A stretch of 64,000 nucleotides of DNA from CAILZL01 sp963748005 (GCA_963748005.1 CAVVHH010000002.1:2108001-2172000); one strand, 5' to 3'; positions 35,293 to 44,572 are shown, numbered from the stretch's first letter. The notes: generated from the letters alone by a model not told the origin. A program made the numbers and translations.

Positions 35293-35933
35293 ATGAAACT
35301 CAATGATGCGCTGGCCGAATGTCCCATTGTCGCCATCGTCCGCGGCATCCGCCCCAGCGAGGTACTGGACCATGCCGAAACGCCTGTTCGCTGCGGGCGT
35401 GCGCGGCATCGAAGTGCCGCTCAATTCGCCGCAACCGATGGACAGCATCCGCCTGCTGGCGGAACACTGGGGCGGACGCATGGCGGTAGGCGCGGGCACC
35501 GTGCTCGATGCCGGCAGCGTCGATGCGATAGCCAAGGCCGGTGGTGTGCATCATCATCTCGCCGAACACCAATCAGGCGGTGATCCGCCGCGCCATCGAA
35601 CTCGGATTGGACCCTGCGCCGGGATTTGCCACCGCCACCGAGGCATTCCAGGCGCTGGAAGCGGGCGCGCGGCATCTGAAGTTGTTTCCGGCCATGACCT
35701 ATGGTCCCGGGCATCTGAAACAGTTGAAGGCCGTGTTGCCGGCCAGTGCCACGGTGTGGGCTGTGGGCGGTGCGGGCCCGGACAACATGGCCGACTGGTG
35801 GGCAGCTGGCGCGCGCGCGTTCGGGCTCGGTGGCGAAATCTACAGGGCCGGTCAGAGCGTGGCTGACACTGCCGCGAAGGCGGCGCGCGCCGTGAGCGTC
35901 GCCCGCACACTCACGGCGCCTACCTCAGCCTGA
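35293..35933 (+). pseudogene. dgoA: 2-dehydro-3-deoxy-6-phosphogalactonate aldolase broken by two frameshifts
   Basis: Starts at ATG 35293, two bases after the dgoK stop (operon spacing). The parts read MKLNDALAECPIVAIVRGI, then after a shift near 35380 LFAAGVRGIEVPLNSPQPMD and AVGAGTVLDAGSVDAIAKAGG, then after a shift near 35542 CIIISPNTNQAVIRRAIELG, HLKLFPAMTYGPGHLKQLK and a normal end (TLTAPTSA). This is a class I KDPG/KDPGal aldolase with the Schiff-base Lys in LKLFPA. It would cleave the DgoK product to pyruvate and glyceraldehyde 3-phosphate. No dgoD dehydratase is seen in the window. Confidence 0.85.
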
Positions 35934-35943
35934 TGTCGTTCGA

Positions 35944-36354
35944 TCAGACGTTGTCGAACACGTCGACCTGGAAGTTCTGGTCGAGCAGCGTGTTGCCGAT
36001 GCCGGGCCATGCCTTGGCATGATCATCGGAATTCACCCAGGCCATGCGCAGCTCTTCGGTTTCATAGGTCAGCTGGAAGCGATAGTTGATGGCCTTGGGC
36101 AGGGTCGGTCCCTGAATGTGCTTGCTGAGCTTCAGCATCTTCACGTCGATATAACCCTTGTGCCTGGTGGCGACAGGCGCAAACACCTTGTGGAAATGAT
36201 CGAGCATTTCCTTTTCGCGCTTCGGATCGACTGCCAGATCGCAATAAAGCACGATTGATTTTTTGGGTTCCGCAGCAACCGCTGCCTTACCTGCAGCCAG
36301 CGTTGCGCCGGTGGCCGCCGCCATCGTCATCCAGTTTCTTCGACTGAGCTTCAT
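35944..36354 (-). CDS. Exported ABM-fold (antibiotic biosynthesis monooxygenase-like) protein
   Basis: 136 residues from ATG 36354. The N-terminus MKLSRRNWMTMAAATGATL is a probable twin-arginine signal. The mature ~100 residues have the dimeric alpha+beta barrel pattern of ABM/NIPSNAP-like proteins (SIVLYCDLAVDPKREKEMLD, GYIDVKMLKLSK, YRFQLTYETEELRMAW). Such small domains act as monooxygenases, dismutases or structural dimers. It is last in the minus-strand cluster cupin - PQQ dehydrogenase - SMP-30 - ABM. Function unknown; a role in periplasmic oxidation is inferred from neighbours. Confidence 0.65.
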   Translation of the reverse strand: MKLSRRNWMTMAAATGATLAAGKAAVAAEPKKSIVLYCDLAVDPKREKEMLDHFHKVFAPVATRHKGYIDVKMLKLSKHIQGPTLPKAINYRFQLTYETEELRMAWVNSDDHAKAWPGIGNTLLDQNFQVDVFDNV

Positions 36355-36388
36355 GTTGAATTCCCCGGGATACGTTCAGGATTGAGTG

Positions 36389-37435
36389 CTAGAAGTGATA
36401 GACCGGCATCTGACCGGGAATCTTCAGCGTCAACTTGTAGATGCTGGTGGAGCCCGTGAAGTATGCCGTCTTGCCGTCGGTGCCGCCCCAGGCCACGTTG
36501 GCAGCAACTTCCGGCAGGATGATCTGGCCCAGCAACTGTCCCTTCGGCGAATAAATGCGGAAGCCACCCTGGCCCGAAGCCCAGAGATTGCCCTGTGAGT
36601 CGACCTTCACGCCATCGGGAACGCCGCCACCCGACTCCTTGCTCAGGTCGGCGATCAGCTGGCGGTTAACCAGCGTGCCATCAGCCTTGACGTCGTACTT
36701 GTAGATGGCCGACGGGTTCTCGGAGTTTGCAATGTAGAACGTCTTGCCGTCCGGCGAAAATGCCAGACCGTTGGGACGCGTCAGGTCGGTGATCACTGCG
36801 GTCAGGTTGCCGTCCTTGTAGCGGTAGACGCCATTGAACTTGATGCCGTGTCCCGGATTCTTGTCCAGATCGGCCGTGGGCGAAGCCGGGTCGAAGAAGC
36901 CGTACGGCGGATCGGTGAAGTACAACGCGCCGTCAGCAGCGAAGACCAGGTCATTCGGGCTGTTCAGCTGCTGGCCCTGGTACTTGTCCAGGAACACCTT
37001 GACGTTGATCTTGTCGTCCAGCTGCACGATGCGGCGCGCGCCATGCTGCATCATCAGCACGGTGCCATCCTTGTTGGCAACCATCGCGTTCGAACCCCGG
37101 TAGGCGCCGGCCGGAAAGCTCGGCAAACCGCCGGCCTTGTCGAGCAGCAGCGTCAGCTTGCCGGCTGGTGTCAGGCTGTACATCTTGTTGCCGCTCAGGT
37201 CGCTGAACCACAGTGCTCCCTTGTGCCACATGGGACCTTCGGTGAACACAAAGCCGGTGGCGATTTTTTCGATCTTCGCATCGGTCGCGATCACGGCGTC
37301 CAGTGCCGGCGAAGTGCGAACGATCTTCGCAGTGGGCACGGGCTGGTTGACGGCCATCGGTTCGGCGGCATGGACGGCCGCACTGAGAAACAACCCGGTA
37401 ACCAGACCGAGCGCAGTAACTGTTGCAGATTTCAT
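36389..37435 (-). CDS. Secreted SMP-30/gluconolactonase-family protein
   Basis: 348 residues from ATG 37435. The signal peptide is cut near AVHAAE. The SMP-30 propeller is marked by GFVFTEGPMWHKGALWFSD (the EGP metal site), SPNDLVFAADGALYFTDPPYG, RPNGLAFSPDGKTFYIANSE and GVPDGVKVDSQGNLWASG. These are calcium/zinc-dependent lactonases. It lies 18 bp after the PQQ dehydrogenase frame, so hydrolysis of the lactone made by that enzyme is a straightforward idea. The real substrate is not known. Confidence 0.88.
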   Translation of the reverse strand: MKSATVTALGLVTGLFLSAAVHAAEPMAVNQPVPTAKIVRTSPALDAVIATDAKIEKIATGFVFTEGPMWHKGALWFSDLSGNKMYSLTPAGKLTLLLDKAGGLPSFPAGAYRGSNAMVANKDGTVLMMQHGARRIVQLDDKINVKVFLDKYQGQQLNSPNDLVFAADGALYFTDPPYGFFDPASPTADLDKNPGHGIKFNGVYRYKDGNLTAVITDLTRPNGLAFSPDGKTFYIANSENPSAIYKYDVKADGTLVNRQLIADLSKESGGGVPDGVKVDSQGNLWASGQGGFRIYSPKGQLLGQIILPEVAANVAWGGTDGKTAYFTGSTSIYKLTLKIPGQMPVYHF

Positions 37436-37453
37436 TGGAATGGATCTCCCACG

Positions 37454-39604
37454 TTAACTATCCAGAATTACTCGATCAATTATGGCAGCGCGAAAACGAC
37501 ATAGGTGCCTGCCGTGATGCTGGCGTGCGTTGGTGCTGCTCTGCACCGCGCCGCGCCGCGCCGGACTGGTTGCAATCACAACATACTGCTTGCCCTTGAC
37601 CGCATAGGTTGCCGGCGTCGCGGCGCCGTGACCCGGGAGCTGCCCGGTCCACAGAATTTTGCCCGTGGCGCTGTCATAGGCGCGGAACTTCAGATCGAAT
37701 TCCGAGCCGCCGGTAAAGAGCACGCCCGTCGCGGTAAGCACGGAGCCGCCGTGACTGTCGGAACCGGTATCCGTCAGTCCCTTCTCCGCCAGCTCCGTGT
37801 ACTGGCCGAAAGGCACCGTCCACAGATACTTGCCGGTATTCATGTCGATGGCATTGAGCGTGCCCCATGGCGTGCCGTATGCGGGGTAGCCCTCCGGATC
37901 GTTGAAGTAGCGGTAGCCGGTGAACACGTACTTGCTGCCCGCCGTACTGCTGTTATTGCGTTGCTGAGCGGGACCCACGGGGTCGCTGCCGGTGGTCAGA
38001 AACGAGACCACGTTGGTCAGCGCTTCGTCGGGGAGCGCCGGAAAGGCGGGCATGGTGTTGCGGCCGTTCTTGATGACCTTGGTCATTTCCTCGGCCGACA
38101 GGCGCTTGCCCACATCAACCAGCGACGGTATGGCCGGCGGGGTGCCCTTCCTTTCGGCACCATGGCAGACCATGCATTGCTGCCGATAGGCCCGCTCACC
38201 CTGGCCGGCCCGTCGAAACGTCGATGCATCAGCCAGGCTGCCCAGCGAGGCGACGTTGTTGACGTTGGCGTAGAGGATGCCCTTCTCGGGATCCGACGTC
38301 ATGCCGCCCCACTCAACACCGCCCTTCCAGCCGGGCGAGACCATGGTTACCTTGTCGATGCTCAGCGGCGTGAAGGGCTGCATGGTGCCCAGGAACGTGT
38401 CGTACTCCTTCTGCGCCCAGGCGCGCATTTCCGGAGTGCGGTTCGTGACCTGGTCGCGACTCAGCGTCTGCCGGGCCAGCGGTGCCGGCAGCGTCGGGAT
38501 GGGCTGCGTGGGCGAGGCCTGTTCGCCCGGCACAGTGCTGGCAGGTACTTTGGTCTCGACAATCGGGAACAGCGACTTGCCGGTGACCCGGTCGAAAATG
38601 AAGACGAAGCCCTGCTTGTTGGTGGCCGCGACGGCATCGACACGTTTGCCGTTGCTGTTGACCGTCAGCAGCACCGGCGGCGCGGCGAAATCCGAGTCCC
38701 ACAGGTCGTGATGGGTGGCCTGGAAGTGCCAGAGCTTCTTGCCGGTGTTGGCGTCGATTGCCACCACGCAGTTCGCGTAAAGATTGTCGCCCGGACGGCT
38801 GACGCCGTAGAAATCGTTGGCGGGTGAACCGGTTGCGATGAAGACGATGCCGCGATCGATATCGACGATGGAGCCCGCCCAGGCATTGGCGCCGCCTTCG
38901 GTCTCGCGCGCTCCCTTGGGCCAGGTTTCGGAACCGGGCTCGCCATCCGCAGGAATGGTGCGAAATACCCAGCGCAGCTTGCCGGTCCGCACATCGTAGG
39001 CGCGTTCGTCACCCGGCGACGCAGGCGGCGTTTCCGAAACCCGGCCACCGAGTATCAGCAGATCCTTGTAGACCACGGCCGGTGATGTCGCGTGGTACTG
39101 GTTGTCCTCCACGGTGCCGCGCAGATTGGCGCGCAGATCAATGCGGCCCTTGTCGCCGAAGGTCGTGATCGCAGTGCCATCTGCGGGATTGATGGCATAG
39201 ATGTAGGTGGCCACCGCACTGAACAACCGGTTCTCCTTGCCGTCGCTCCACCACGTCAGTCCGCGCACGGCAGCGTTGGTGCCCACACCTGAATCAAATA
39301 TCCATTTCTGCTTGCCGGTGGCCGCGTCGAGCGCGATCACTTTCTGGCGTGGCGTCACGATGTACATGGTGCCGTCAACCACCAGCGGCGTGGTTTCGAG
39401 GGAGCCCGGGTCAGGAGTCTCGAAGCGCCAGACTTCCTTCAGATTGCCCACGTTCGACTTTGTGATCTGCTTGAGTGACGAATAGTGCGTCCCGCCCGGG
39501 TCGCCCCCATAGGAAAACCAGTTGTCGCCCGCCGTGGGAGCGGATTGGGCGGCACATGTCACTGCCAGAGACAGCAACAGCGGAAACCTCGAATACTTGT
39601 TCAC
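37454..39604 (-). CDS. PQQ-dependent dehydrogenase with an inserted cytochrome c domain
   Basis: 716 residues from GTG 39604 (GGGGAAAG upstream). After a signal peptide the PQQ propeller starts (NWFSYGGDPGGTHYSSLKQI, VIALDAATGKQKWIFDSG, YDVRTGKLRWVF, VAIDANTGKKLWHFQATHHD). The heme motif CMVCH is at residues 477-481, inside the propeller rather than at an end, and VFTGYRYFNDPEGYPAYGTPWG with LNAIDMNTGKYLW resumes the propeller. The family's usual end VVFALP is present one frame over (stop at 37480-37482), so the last ~25 residues as written (from about 37528) are probably wrong through a 1-base insertion or a 2-base loss in a GC-repeat area. It oxidises alcohols or sugars in the periplasm. 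Confidence 0.88.
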   Translation of the reverse strand: MNKYSRFPLLLSLAVTCAAQSAPTAGDNWFSYGGDPGGTHYSSLKQITKSNVGNLKEVWRFETPDPGSLETTPLVVDGTMYIVTPRQKVIALDAATGKQKWIFDSGVGTNAAVRGLTWWSDGKENRLFSAVATYIYAINPADGTAITTFGDKGRIDLRANLRGTVEDNQYHATSPAVVYKDLLILGGRVSETPPASPGDERAYDVRTGKLRWVFRTIPADGEPGSETWPKGARETEGGANAWAGSIVDIDRGIVFIATGSPANDFYGVSRPGDNLYANCVVAIDANTGKKLWHFQATHHDLWDSDFAAPPVLLTVNSNGKRVDAVAATNKQGFVFIFDRVTGKSLFPIVETKVPASTVPGEQASPTQPIPTLPAPLARQTLSRDQVTNRTPEMRAWAQKEYDTFLGTMQPFTPLSIDKVTMVSPGWKGGVEWGGMTSDPEKGILYANVNNVASLGSLADASTFRRAGQGERAYRQQCMVCHGAERKGTPPAIPSLVDVGKRLSAEEMTKVIKNGRNTMPAFPALPDEALTNVVSFLTTGSDPVGPAQQRNNSSTAGSKYVFTGYRYFNDPEGYPAYGTPWGTLNAIDMNTGKYLWTVPFGQYTELAEKGLTDTGSDSHGGSVLTATGVLFTGGSEFDLKFRAYDSATGKILWTGQLPGHGAATPATYAVKGKQYVVIATSPARRGAVQSSTNARQHHGRHLCRFRAAIIDRVILDS

Positions 39605-39662
39605 TCTGACTTTCCCCGTCGAACCTTAGGAATAATTGAATGCAATACGTTACATGCCGATC

Positions 39663-40655
39663 TTACGGGGCCCTTGCGGGCGTCGGGGACTGACCCGGGA
39701 CGACCGGGTTCGGGCCTGTTTGCCCCGGAGCGCGGCGCGAAATGTACAGCCAGATCGACAGACTGTCCGGGTTCAGGTTCATCGACGAGTGGTAAGTCTT
39801 GCCGTTGGGCGGGGACAGGAAGGCGGCGGTGCCGGTCACTTTGCGGATCTCGCTGCCCAGAATGATATAGCCCTCGTCGGCCCCGACCTTCACCCAGATC
39901 TCCTCGACGCCCTTGATGTGCGCATGAGGCCCGCCATAGGACATGGGCGGGAAGTAAATCGCCGACATGGTGGTGTTGATGCCATTCTTGTTGTCGAACA
40001 TGGGCTTGGCCATATGGACCCAGTGCGCGCGACCCGTGCCGAACGGTTCAGAGAGGGTGTCCACCGTGAGAATTTCCTTGGGCGCGGTCATGCCATCGTT
40101 GTTAAGCCAGGACATCATGATCATGCTGAGTGGTTTGTCGCCGGTACTGATGAAGCGCTGCTTGACGTGAGGCCCAGCGAGCACCCCGATGCCGTTGCGC
40201 AACTTGAAGCTCCTGGTGCCCGGACCGGAATCGATGGTTCCTTCTCCGCCCTGCACGTAGAAGAAATAGATCATCGGCGAGTCGTAGACAGAGGTTTCGA
40301 AGCCGGGTTCCAGCGTCGCCAGAGAAAGGTCGTCGCGATATTCGAGAACTGCACCCATCGCTCCCGGATTGTAGGGATCACCGTTGCGCAGCATGGAGCG
40401 GGCATTCAGGCCGCCATTGGTCACCCGCATGAAGGCCTTGTAGGGATCGCCGATAAAGCGGTCGATATCGACGCCGGTTACCTGATTGGACGGGATCTCA
40501 CGTGGCACACCATCGTTGGGGCTACCCTGTCCACCTTGCGGTCCACCTGTCGCGTTTGACGGAGAGGCCGGCTGCTGCGCGACACTGAGCGGTGCTGTCG
40601 CCATCTGTACGGCACACAGCACTGCCGCCATTGTCAGAAACGGCTTTTTAATCAT
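39663..40655 (-). CDS. Secreted double-cupin protein
   Basis: 330 residues from ATG 40655, chosen because AGGGGGG lies about seven bases upstream. The signal peptide is cut near SVAQQ. Two cupin halves are seen: FETSVYDSPMIYFFYVQGGEG with RNGIGVLAGPHVKQRF, and YFPPMSYGGPHAHIKGVEEIW with AFLSPPNGKTYHSSMN. The second holds a plausible metal set (H-A-H, E, and a later H). The C-terminus is Pro-rich. It precedes the PQQ dehydrogenase gene by about 58 bp on the same strand. Isomerase, lyase or dioxygenase activity are all possible; role unknown. Confidence 0.7.
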   Translation of the reverse strand: MIKKPFLTMAAVLCAVQMATAPLSVAQQPASPSNATGGPQGGQGSPNDGVPREIPSNQVTGVDIDRFIGDPYKAFMRVTNGGLNARSMLRNGDPYNPGAMGAVLEYRDDLSLATLEPGFETSVYDSPMIYFFYVQGGEGTIDSGPGTRSFKLRNGIGVLAGPHVKQRFISTGDKPLSMIMMSWLNNDGMTAPKEILTVDTLSEPFGTGRAHWVHMAKPMFDNKNGINTTMSAIYFPPMSYGGPHAHIKGVEEIWVKVGADEGYIILGSEIRKVTGTAAFLSPPNGKTYHSSMNLNPDSLSIWLYISRRAPGQTGPNPVVPGQSPTPARAP

Positions 40656-40889
40656 CGTCATCCCCCCTAATCGCATATCAGAGTGATGCTACCAGCGGCA
40701 GTTGTAAAGGCAAAGGATCCTGTTAATCTCTGGAAAGCACTGAATCTCAAATTGCAGTGAGGGGGATTTCCATGAAGCAGAATTTTGTGAAAAGTTGCAG
40801 GTCATGGTAACGATGAATACCACGAAGAAGTAACCTGACAGAACGAACCACCGTTTCGCAGGTAGCCAATACAACACCGGGGTGCCTAC

Positions 40890-41981
40890 ATGGCAAACAA
40901 GATTTCTCGACGTGCAACTTTGACTGGAGCGCTCGCCGCAGGTTTGGCTGCGAGTTCCAATTCCAGCGTTTCCGCTCAAACAGCGGCCAGTACAACTCCC
41001 GCATCGTCCGCCACCAGGGCGGCCGGCTTATCCGATGTGTGGGGACAGGATTTTCTGTATCAGTGGAGCCCACCGGAGAATCTCAAACGGGATTTGACTG
41101 CGGGACCACAACATATTCGCTTGAGCAGCCAGAGCACACCGCGCCTGACCGGCGAAGCAGGCGTGGATTACGCCGCCCTGTTCAAGTCCATGCGCGACGG
41201 CGGCTGGTCCGCCTGCGAGACCGCCTCTGCGGGATGGCTTGCACGAAAAATGCCCGAAGCCGAGAAACAGGAGATCAAGAAGCAGGCGAAGGCGAATGAC
41301 ATTGTGTTCTACGGCATCCACTGTGCCGGGAACATTATTGCGCCCGATCCGGATGCGGAACGCTGGCAGCGACACATCATCGATGCCATTCATTCCGCGG
41401 ACGAGATGGGCTGCCAGCTGGTGCTCACCCACGCCGGCAGCATGTATCCCAATCGGAATACCGCGCATCCGAAAAACTGGAGCCGTGAAGCGTGGCTGCG
41501 CACAGTCAACGCGCTGAAACGCATCTGCAAGGACACCGCCGGCGTGAAAGTCGAGATCGCCATCGAAGCCGTAAACACCGAGAGCGTCAACAATCCCTGG
41601 GCACACAAGCGCCTGCGTGAAGATGTCGGCGATCCACGCATCATGGCCGGACTCGATATCACCAACATGGTGTTCACGAATACCGCGTTCCGCATGACCG
41701 AGCTGATGAACACCACATTCGAGCTGCTCGGCGACCAGATTGCCTATGTGCATGCGAAGGACTATGAGTGGAGCACCATGCTGCCCGGTATCAACTGGGC
41801 CATGAACGGCACCGGCAACATGGACTATGAGGTCTTCCTGACGCATCTCAGCAGATTGAAACGGCCGACCAACATGCTCGTCGAGTTCCTCACCACCAAC
41901 GAGGAATACCAGCAGGCGCAACGCAATATCCGCGCGATTGCCAGCAAGGTGGGCGTCAAGATTTACGGCACCCAGACTTGA
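40890..41981 (+). CDS. Exported sugar-phosphate-isomerase/epimerase-like TIM-barrel protein
   Basis: 363 residues from ATG 40890 (GGGG upstream). MANKISRRATLTGALAAGL is a probable twin-arginine signal with a cut near SVSAQ. The xylose-isomerase-like barrel is shown by FYGIHCAGNIIAPDPDA, GCQLVLTHAGSMYPN, VEIAIEAVNTESVNNPWAHK (metal Glu), MAGLDITNMV, YVHAKDYEWSTM (metal His/Asp) and MLVEFLTTNE (metal Glu). Most relatives are cytoplasmic; an exported one fits the periplasmic sugar-oxidation genes beside it. It is divergent from the cupin/PQQ cluster and followed 63 bp later by a small secreted protein. Confidence 0.8.
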   Translation: MANKISRRATLTGALAAGLAASSNSSVSAQTAASTTPASSATRAAGLSDVWGQDFLYQWSPPENLKRDLTAGPQHIRLSSQSTPRLTGEAGVDYAALFKSMRDGGWSACETASAGWLARKMPEAEKQEIKKQAKANDIVFYGIHCAGNIIAPDPDAERWQRHIIDAIHSADEMGCQLVLTHAGSMYPNRNTAHPKNWSREAWLRTVNALKRICKDTAGVKVEIAIEAVNTESVNNPWAHKRLREDVGDPRIMAGLDITNMVFTNTAFRMTELMNTTFELLGDQIAYVHAKDYEWSTMLPGINWAMNGTGNMDYEVFLTHLSRLKRPTNMLVEFLTTNEEYQQAQRNIRAIASKVGVKIYGTQT

Positions 41982-42044
41982 TGCGCTGGCAACCGATATC
42001 GCGACGAATGCAGTTCCTGTGGCGACAACGTTGAGAGCAAATTT

Positions 42045-42548
42045 ATGAAGAAACAAATCCTGATGGCGCTGTGGATCGCCTGCTTGCCGGTCATTGCAAT
42101 GGCTGCGCCGGATTTCAACGGCACGTGGCTGCGCGACAAAGCCAAGAGCGAACCCGCGCCGTATCCACTGTACTGGCTCACGCGAGGCGTGGATCCAGGC
42201 GGCGGTGGCGGACAAAATGCAGACTACATTATTACCGTCCGGCAGGAAGCCGCGAAGTTGCAGGTCACCGACCCGCAGCGACCGTTGCGTACTTATGAGC
42301 TGGACGGTAAGGCACGCTCTGTGACCGCCGACACCGGCATGGTAAAAGCCTCCGTCGCGGCAACCTTGAAGGGCGACACACTGGTAGTGGACACGACACA
42401 ACCCTATGGCAGCATGCCGGGTAATGTGATGATGAAGGTCGAGGAAGTCTGGTCACTGTCAGCGGATGGCAAAGTGCTGACCATCACCACCACTCGCGAC
42501 AGTCCCGCAGCGAAGCAGACCTTCAAAGAAGTCTACAACCGGAAATAG
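42045..42548 (+). CDS. Small secreted protein of unknown function
   Basis: 167 residues from ATG 42045 with GAGAG upstream. A signal peptide ends near AMAAPDF. The mature part begins DFNGTWLRDKAKSEP and continues with alternating beta segments (YIITVRQEAAKLQV, TYELDGKARSV, VKASVAATLKGDTLVVDTT, VWSLSADGKVLTITTTR). This looks like a small beta-barrel seen in secreted proteins of many soil bacteria. No catalytic motif is visible. It follows the exported isomerase-like gene. Confidence 0.6.
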   Translation: MKKQILMALWIACLPVIAMAAPDFNGTWLRDKAKSEPAPYPLYWLTRGVDPGGGGGQNADYIITVRQEAAKLQVTDPQRPLRTYELDGKARSVTADTGMVKASVAATLKGDTLVVDTTQPYGSMPGNVMMKVEEVWSLSADGKVLTITTTRDSPAAKQTFKEVYNRK

Positions 42549-42715
42549 CCGGCTCAATCGCCATCGCCGCGATTGCTCCGGTCCAGGGCAAGATGCGGTG
42601 GGCGATTGCGTTCGATCCGGGCGGACGCTGGGTGCTGGTGGTGGATCAGGACTCTGGTGTTGCGTCAGTCCGCAGCGCGACTGCACGGGCGCATGCGAGA
42701 AGAACCAGAACTGGA

Positions 42716-43624
42716 TCAGCGCTCCACATCGCCGGGAAACTTGACCATCCACAAGTGATGGGGCGGCGCTTTCTCCCACACCTGGGTTTTCCAGTTCTTG
42801 TCCATGCGATCCATGTCGTGCGCGATCTCAATCCTGCCGCCGCAGGGTGAATGAAAGAAGCGGAATACATTGGAACCTGCGGTGTGACGGCCCAGGCGGC
42901 GCGATTCCTTCCAGCCCTGTTCGGTCATGAAATTGCCGCCTTCAATGACTTCGTCGAAGTCGCGCACTTCAAATGCGAGATGATTGGTGGAGCAGTCATT
43001 GGTGCGATGACACAGCAACAAGTTGTGATGCTGCATGTTGCCTTCGCACTGCATGAACTTGCCCACCGGCAATACATCATCCGTCACCTTGAACTTGAGT
43101 CTCTCGGTATAGAAATCATTGGCCGCCTTGTGGTCCTTGTCGGGAATGTCCATGGCGATGTGGATCATCTGTAACGGCCGCGCCCGGCCATAGGTACTGA
43201 GACGCTTGTTGATGCGGTTCATGCGTGACGGTGTATTGAAATCGCGGACGCCATCATCTGTTGCGACGGGATCGGTCACCCTGAAGCCGATGCCGTAACC
43301 CGTCATGTCGTGTGTGTGCAGCGTGCCGTTGGCGTCGCGGGTGACTTCGCGATCCTGCGCCAGTTCGCGGCGCACTTCTTCCAGACCGCGCTCCGTGTCC
43401 ACGCCCCAGACAATTTCACGCACGCCGGGACCGGCGTACATCGCGCGCGGCAGCGCCGGATCATCCAGCATGCGCAGTTCCACGTGCTGATTGGCTGGCG
43501 TGCGGAACAGTACGCGCCGTTCATCCGCACTGACTTGTTCGATACCCACGTCACTGAAAAAACGTGCGCCGGTCTGCAAGTCTTCCACGCCGTAAATCAC
43601 CGATTCGATACGCACGATAGTCAT
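42716..43624 (-). CDS. VOC-family two-domain protein, type I extradiol dioxygenase-like
   Basis: 302 residues from ATG 43624 (AGGACA upstream). Two vicinal-oxygen-chelate modules are seen: VRIESVIYGVEDLQTGARFFSD in the first and MIHIAMDIPDKDHKAANDFYTERL in the second, with later segments HHNLLLCHRTNDCSTNHLAFE and GSNVFRFFHSPCGGRIEIAHD. The His-His-Glu spacing in the second module suits a metal site, as in catechol 2,3-dioxygenase-like proteins. It is last in a three-gene minus operon: VOC, core-MetE-like, this. Ring cleavage is possible but not proven. Confidence 0.75.
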   Translation of the reverse strand: MTIVRIESVIYGVEDLQTGARFFSDVGIEQVSADERRVLFRTPANQHVELRMLDDPALPRAMYAGPGVREIVWGVDTERGLEEVRRELAQDREVTRDANGTLHTHDMTGYGIGFRVTDPVATDDGVRDFNTPSRMNRINKRLSTYGRARPLQMIHIAMDIPDKDHKAANDFYTERLKFKVTDDVLPVGKFMQCEGNMQHHNLLLCHRTNDCSTNHLAFEVRDFDEVIEGGNFMTEQGWKESRRLGRHTAGSNVFRFFHSPCGGRIEIAHDMDRMDKNWKTQVWEKAPPHHLWMVKFPGDVER

Positions 43625-43663
43625 GAGTTGTCCTGTCCGGTCCTAATTCGGGCAATGCGCCGC

Positions 43664-44542
43664 CTAAAAATCGATGCCCCATGCGCGGCTCGATGCGTCA
43701 AGCAGCAGGGTCAGCACTTTGCTTTGCCGTGCCCAGGCTTCATGTGGATCCTGTCCCGGACGGCGGTAGAAGCCATGGCGCATGCCCAGTGCCAGTCGGT
43801 CGGTGTCGATCACCTTGGTGGCCGGCAGGATGCGCTGCAGGACAGAATCCGCATCCTCGGGCTGGTCCGCGTTGCCATCGACAAGACACAGCGCTGCCTG
43901 GGTATCCCCTGGCAGGAGCTTGAGGAAACCATAGTCGGGTGTGCCGGAGCCGCAATCGAATATGAAGCGGTTCACCTTCAGACCGCGCAGTACTCTGGCG
44001 GTGGCGTCCAGATCCAGATCGTCTGCAAACGGACGGCTCGACAGGTCGGCCGGATCGTGGAAGCACACTGCTATCTTGACTGCGTCAGGTTCGACGTTGA
44101 ACTGGCCGAGCACTGCAGCATCCGCGGCCAGCATGACTTCGATCTGTGCGTCTTTGCCGGCGCCGCGCGCGCTTTTCTTCAGCAGTGGCGCATAGGCCGC
44201 GCCATCCAGCTGGAGATAACCGCAACCGGCGTCAAGCAAGGACTTGAGCGTATGCGCCTCGATCATCGTCGTGGCCGAGGCGCGCGGCACGCGCACCTTG
44301 ACGCGGCCATCGGTGAGCGCCGCCAGACGCCTGACCTCGGCCACGGGATCGGCGCTGCTGCCGCCGCGGGCCAGTTCGCCATCGGTGACGACGCTGATCC
44401 AGTGATCCGACAGCAACGTCACCAGTTCACGAACAGCGTCTTCGAGTGCTTTCCCCGTCAGTGGAGCACCGGCATCCTGAAACGCAGGCGGCGGAATCAG
44501 TGGACCATGGTGATCGGTGAGACAGCGTGTGGAAATTGCCAT
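43664..44542 (-). CDS. Short core-MetE-like protein with altered metal-ligand positions
   Basis: 292 residues from ATG 44542. It resembles the C-terminal catalytic barrel of cobalamin-independent methionine synthase (WISVVTDGELARGG, YLQLDGAAYAPLL), but lacks the N-terminal half of MetE and is shorter than its relative at 58517 (373). Aligned by eye with that relative, the zinc set H-x-C ... E ... C becomes C160-F-H162 ... D196 ... H256, that is, His and Cys are exchanged and the last Cys is His. It lies between two VOC genes in one operon. A methyl-transfer or demethylation role is a guess; the altered site may bind another metal or none. Confidence 0.65.
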   Translation of the reverse strand: MAISTRCLTDHHGPLIPPPAFQDAGAPLTGKALEDAVRELVTLLSDHWISVVTDGELARGGSSADPVAEVRRLAALTDGRVKVRVPRASATTMIEAHTLKSLLDAGCGYLQLDGAAYAPLLKKSARGAGKDAQIEVMLAADAAVLGQFNVEPDAVKIAVCFHDPADLSSRPFADDLDLDATARVLRGLKVNRFIFDCGSGTPDYGFLKLLPGDTQAALCLVDGNADQPEDADSVLQRILPATKVIDTDRLALGMRHGFYRRPGQDPHEAWARQSKVLTLLLDASSRAWGIDF

Positions 44543-44572
44543 GTAATTTAATTGCTCCTGTTCCGGTTCCGT

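Noticed and set aside
37505..38827. A 440-codon plus-strand open frame
   Set aside because: It lies antisense to the PQQ dehydrogenase, has His/Arg/Gly-rich composition and no domain; an antisense shadow of a GC-rich gene.
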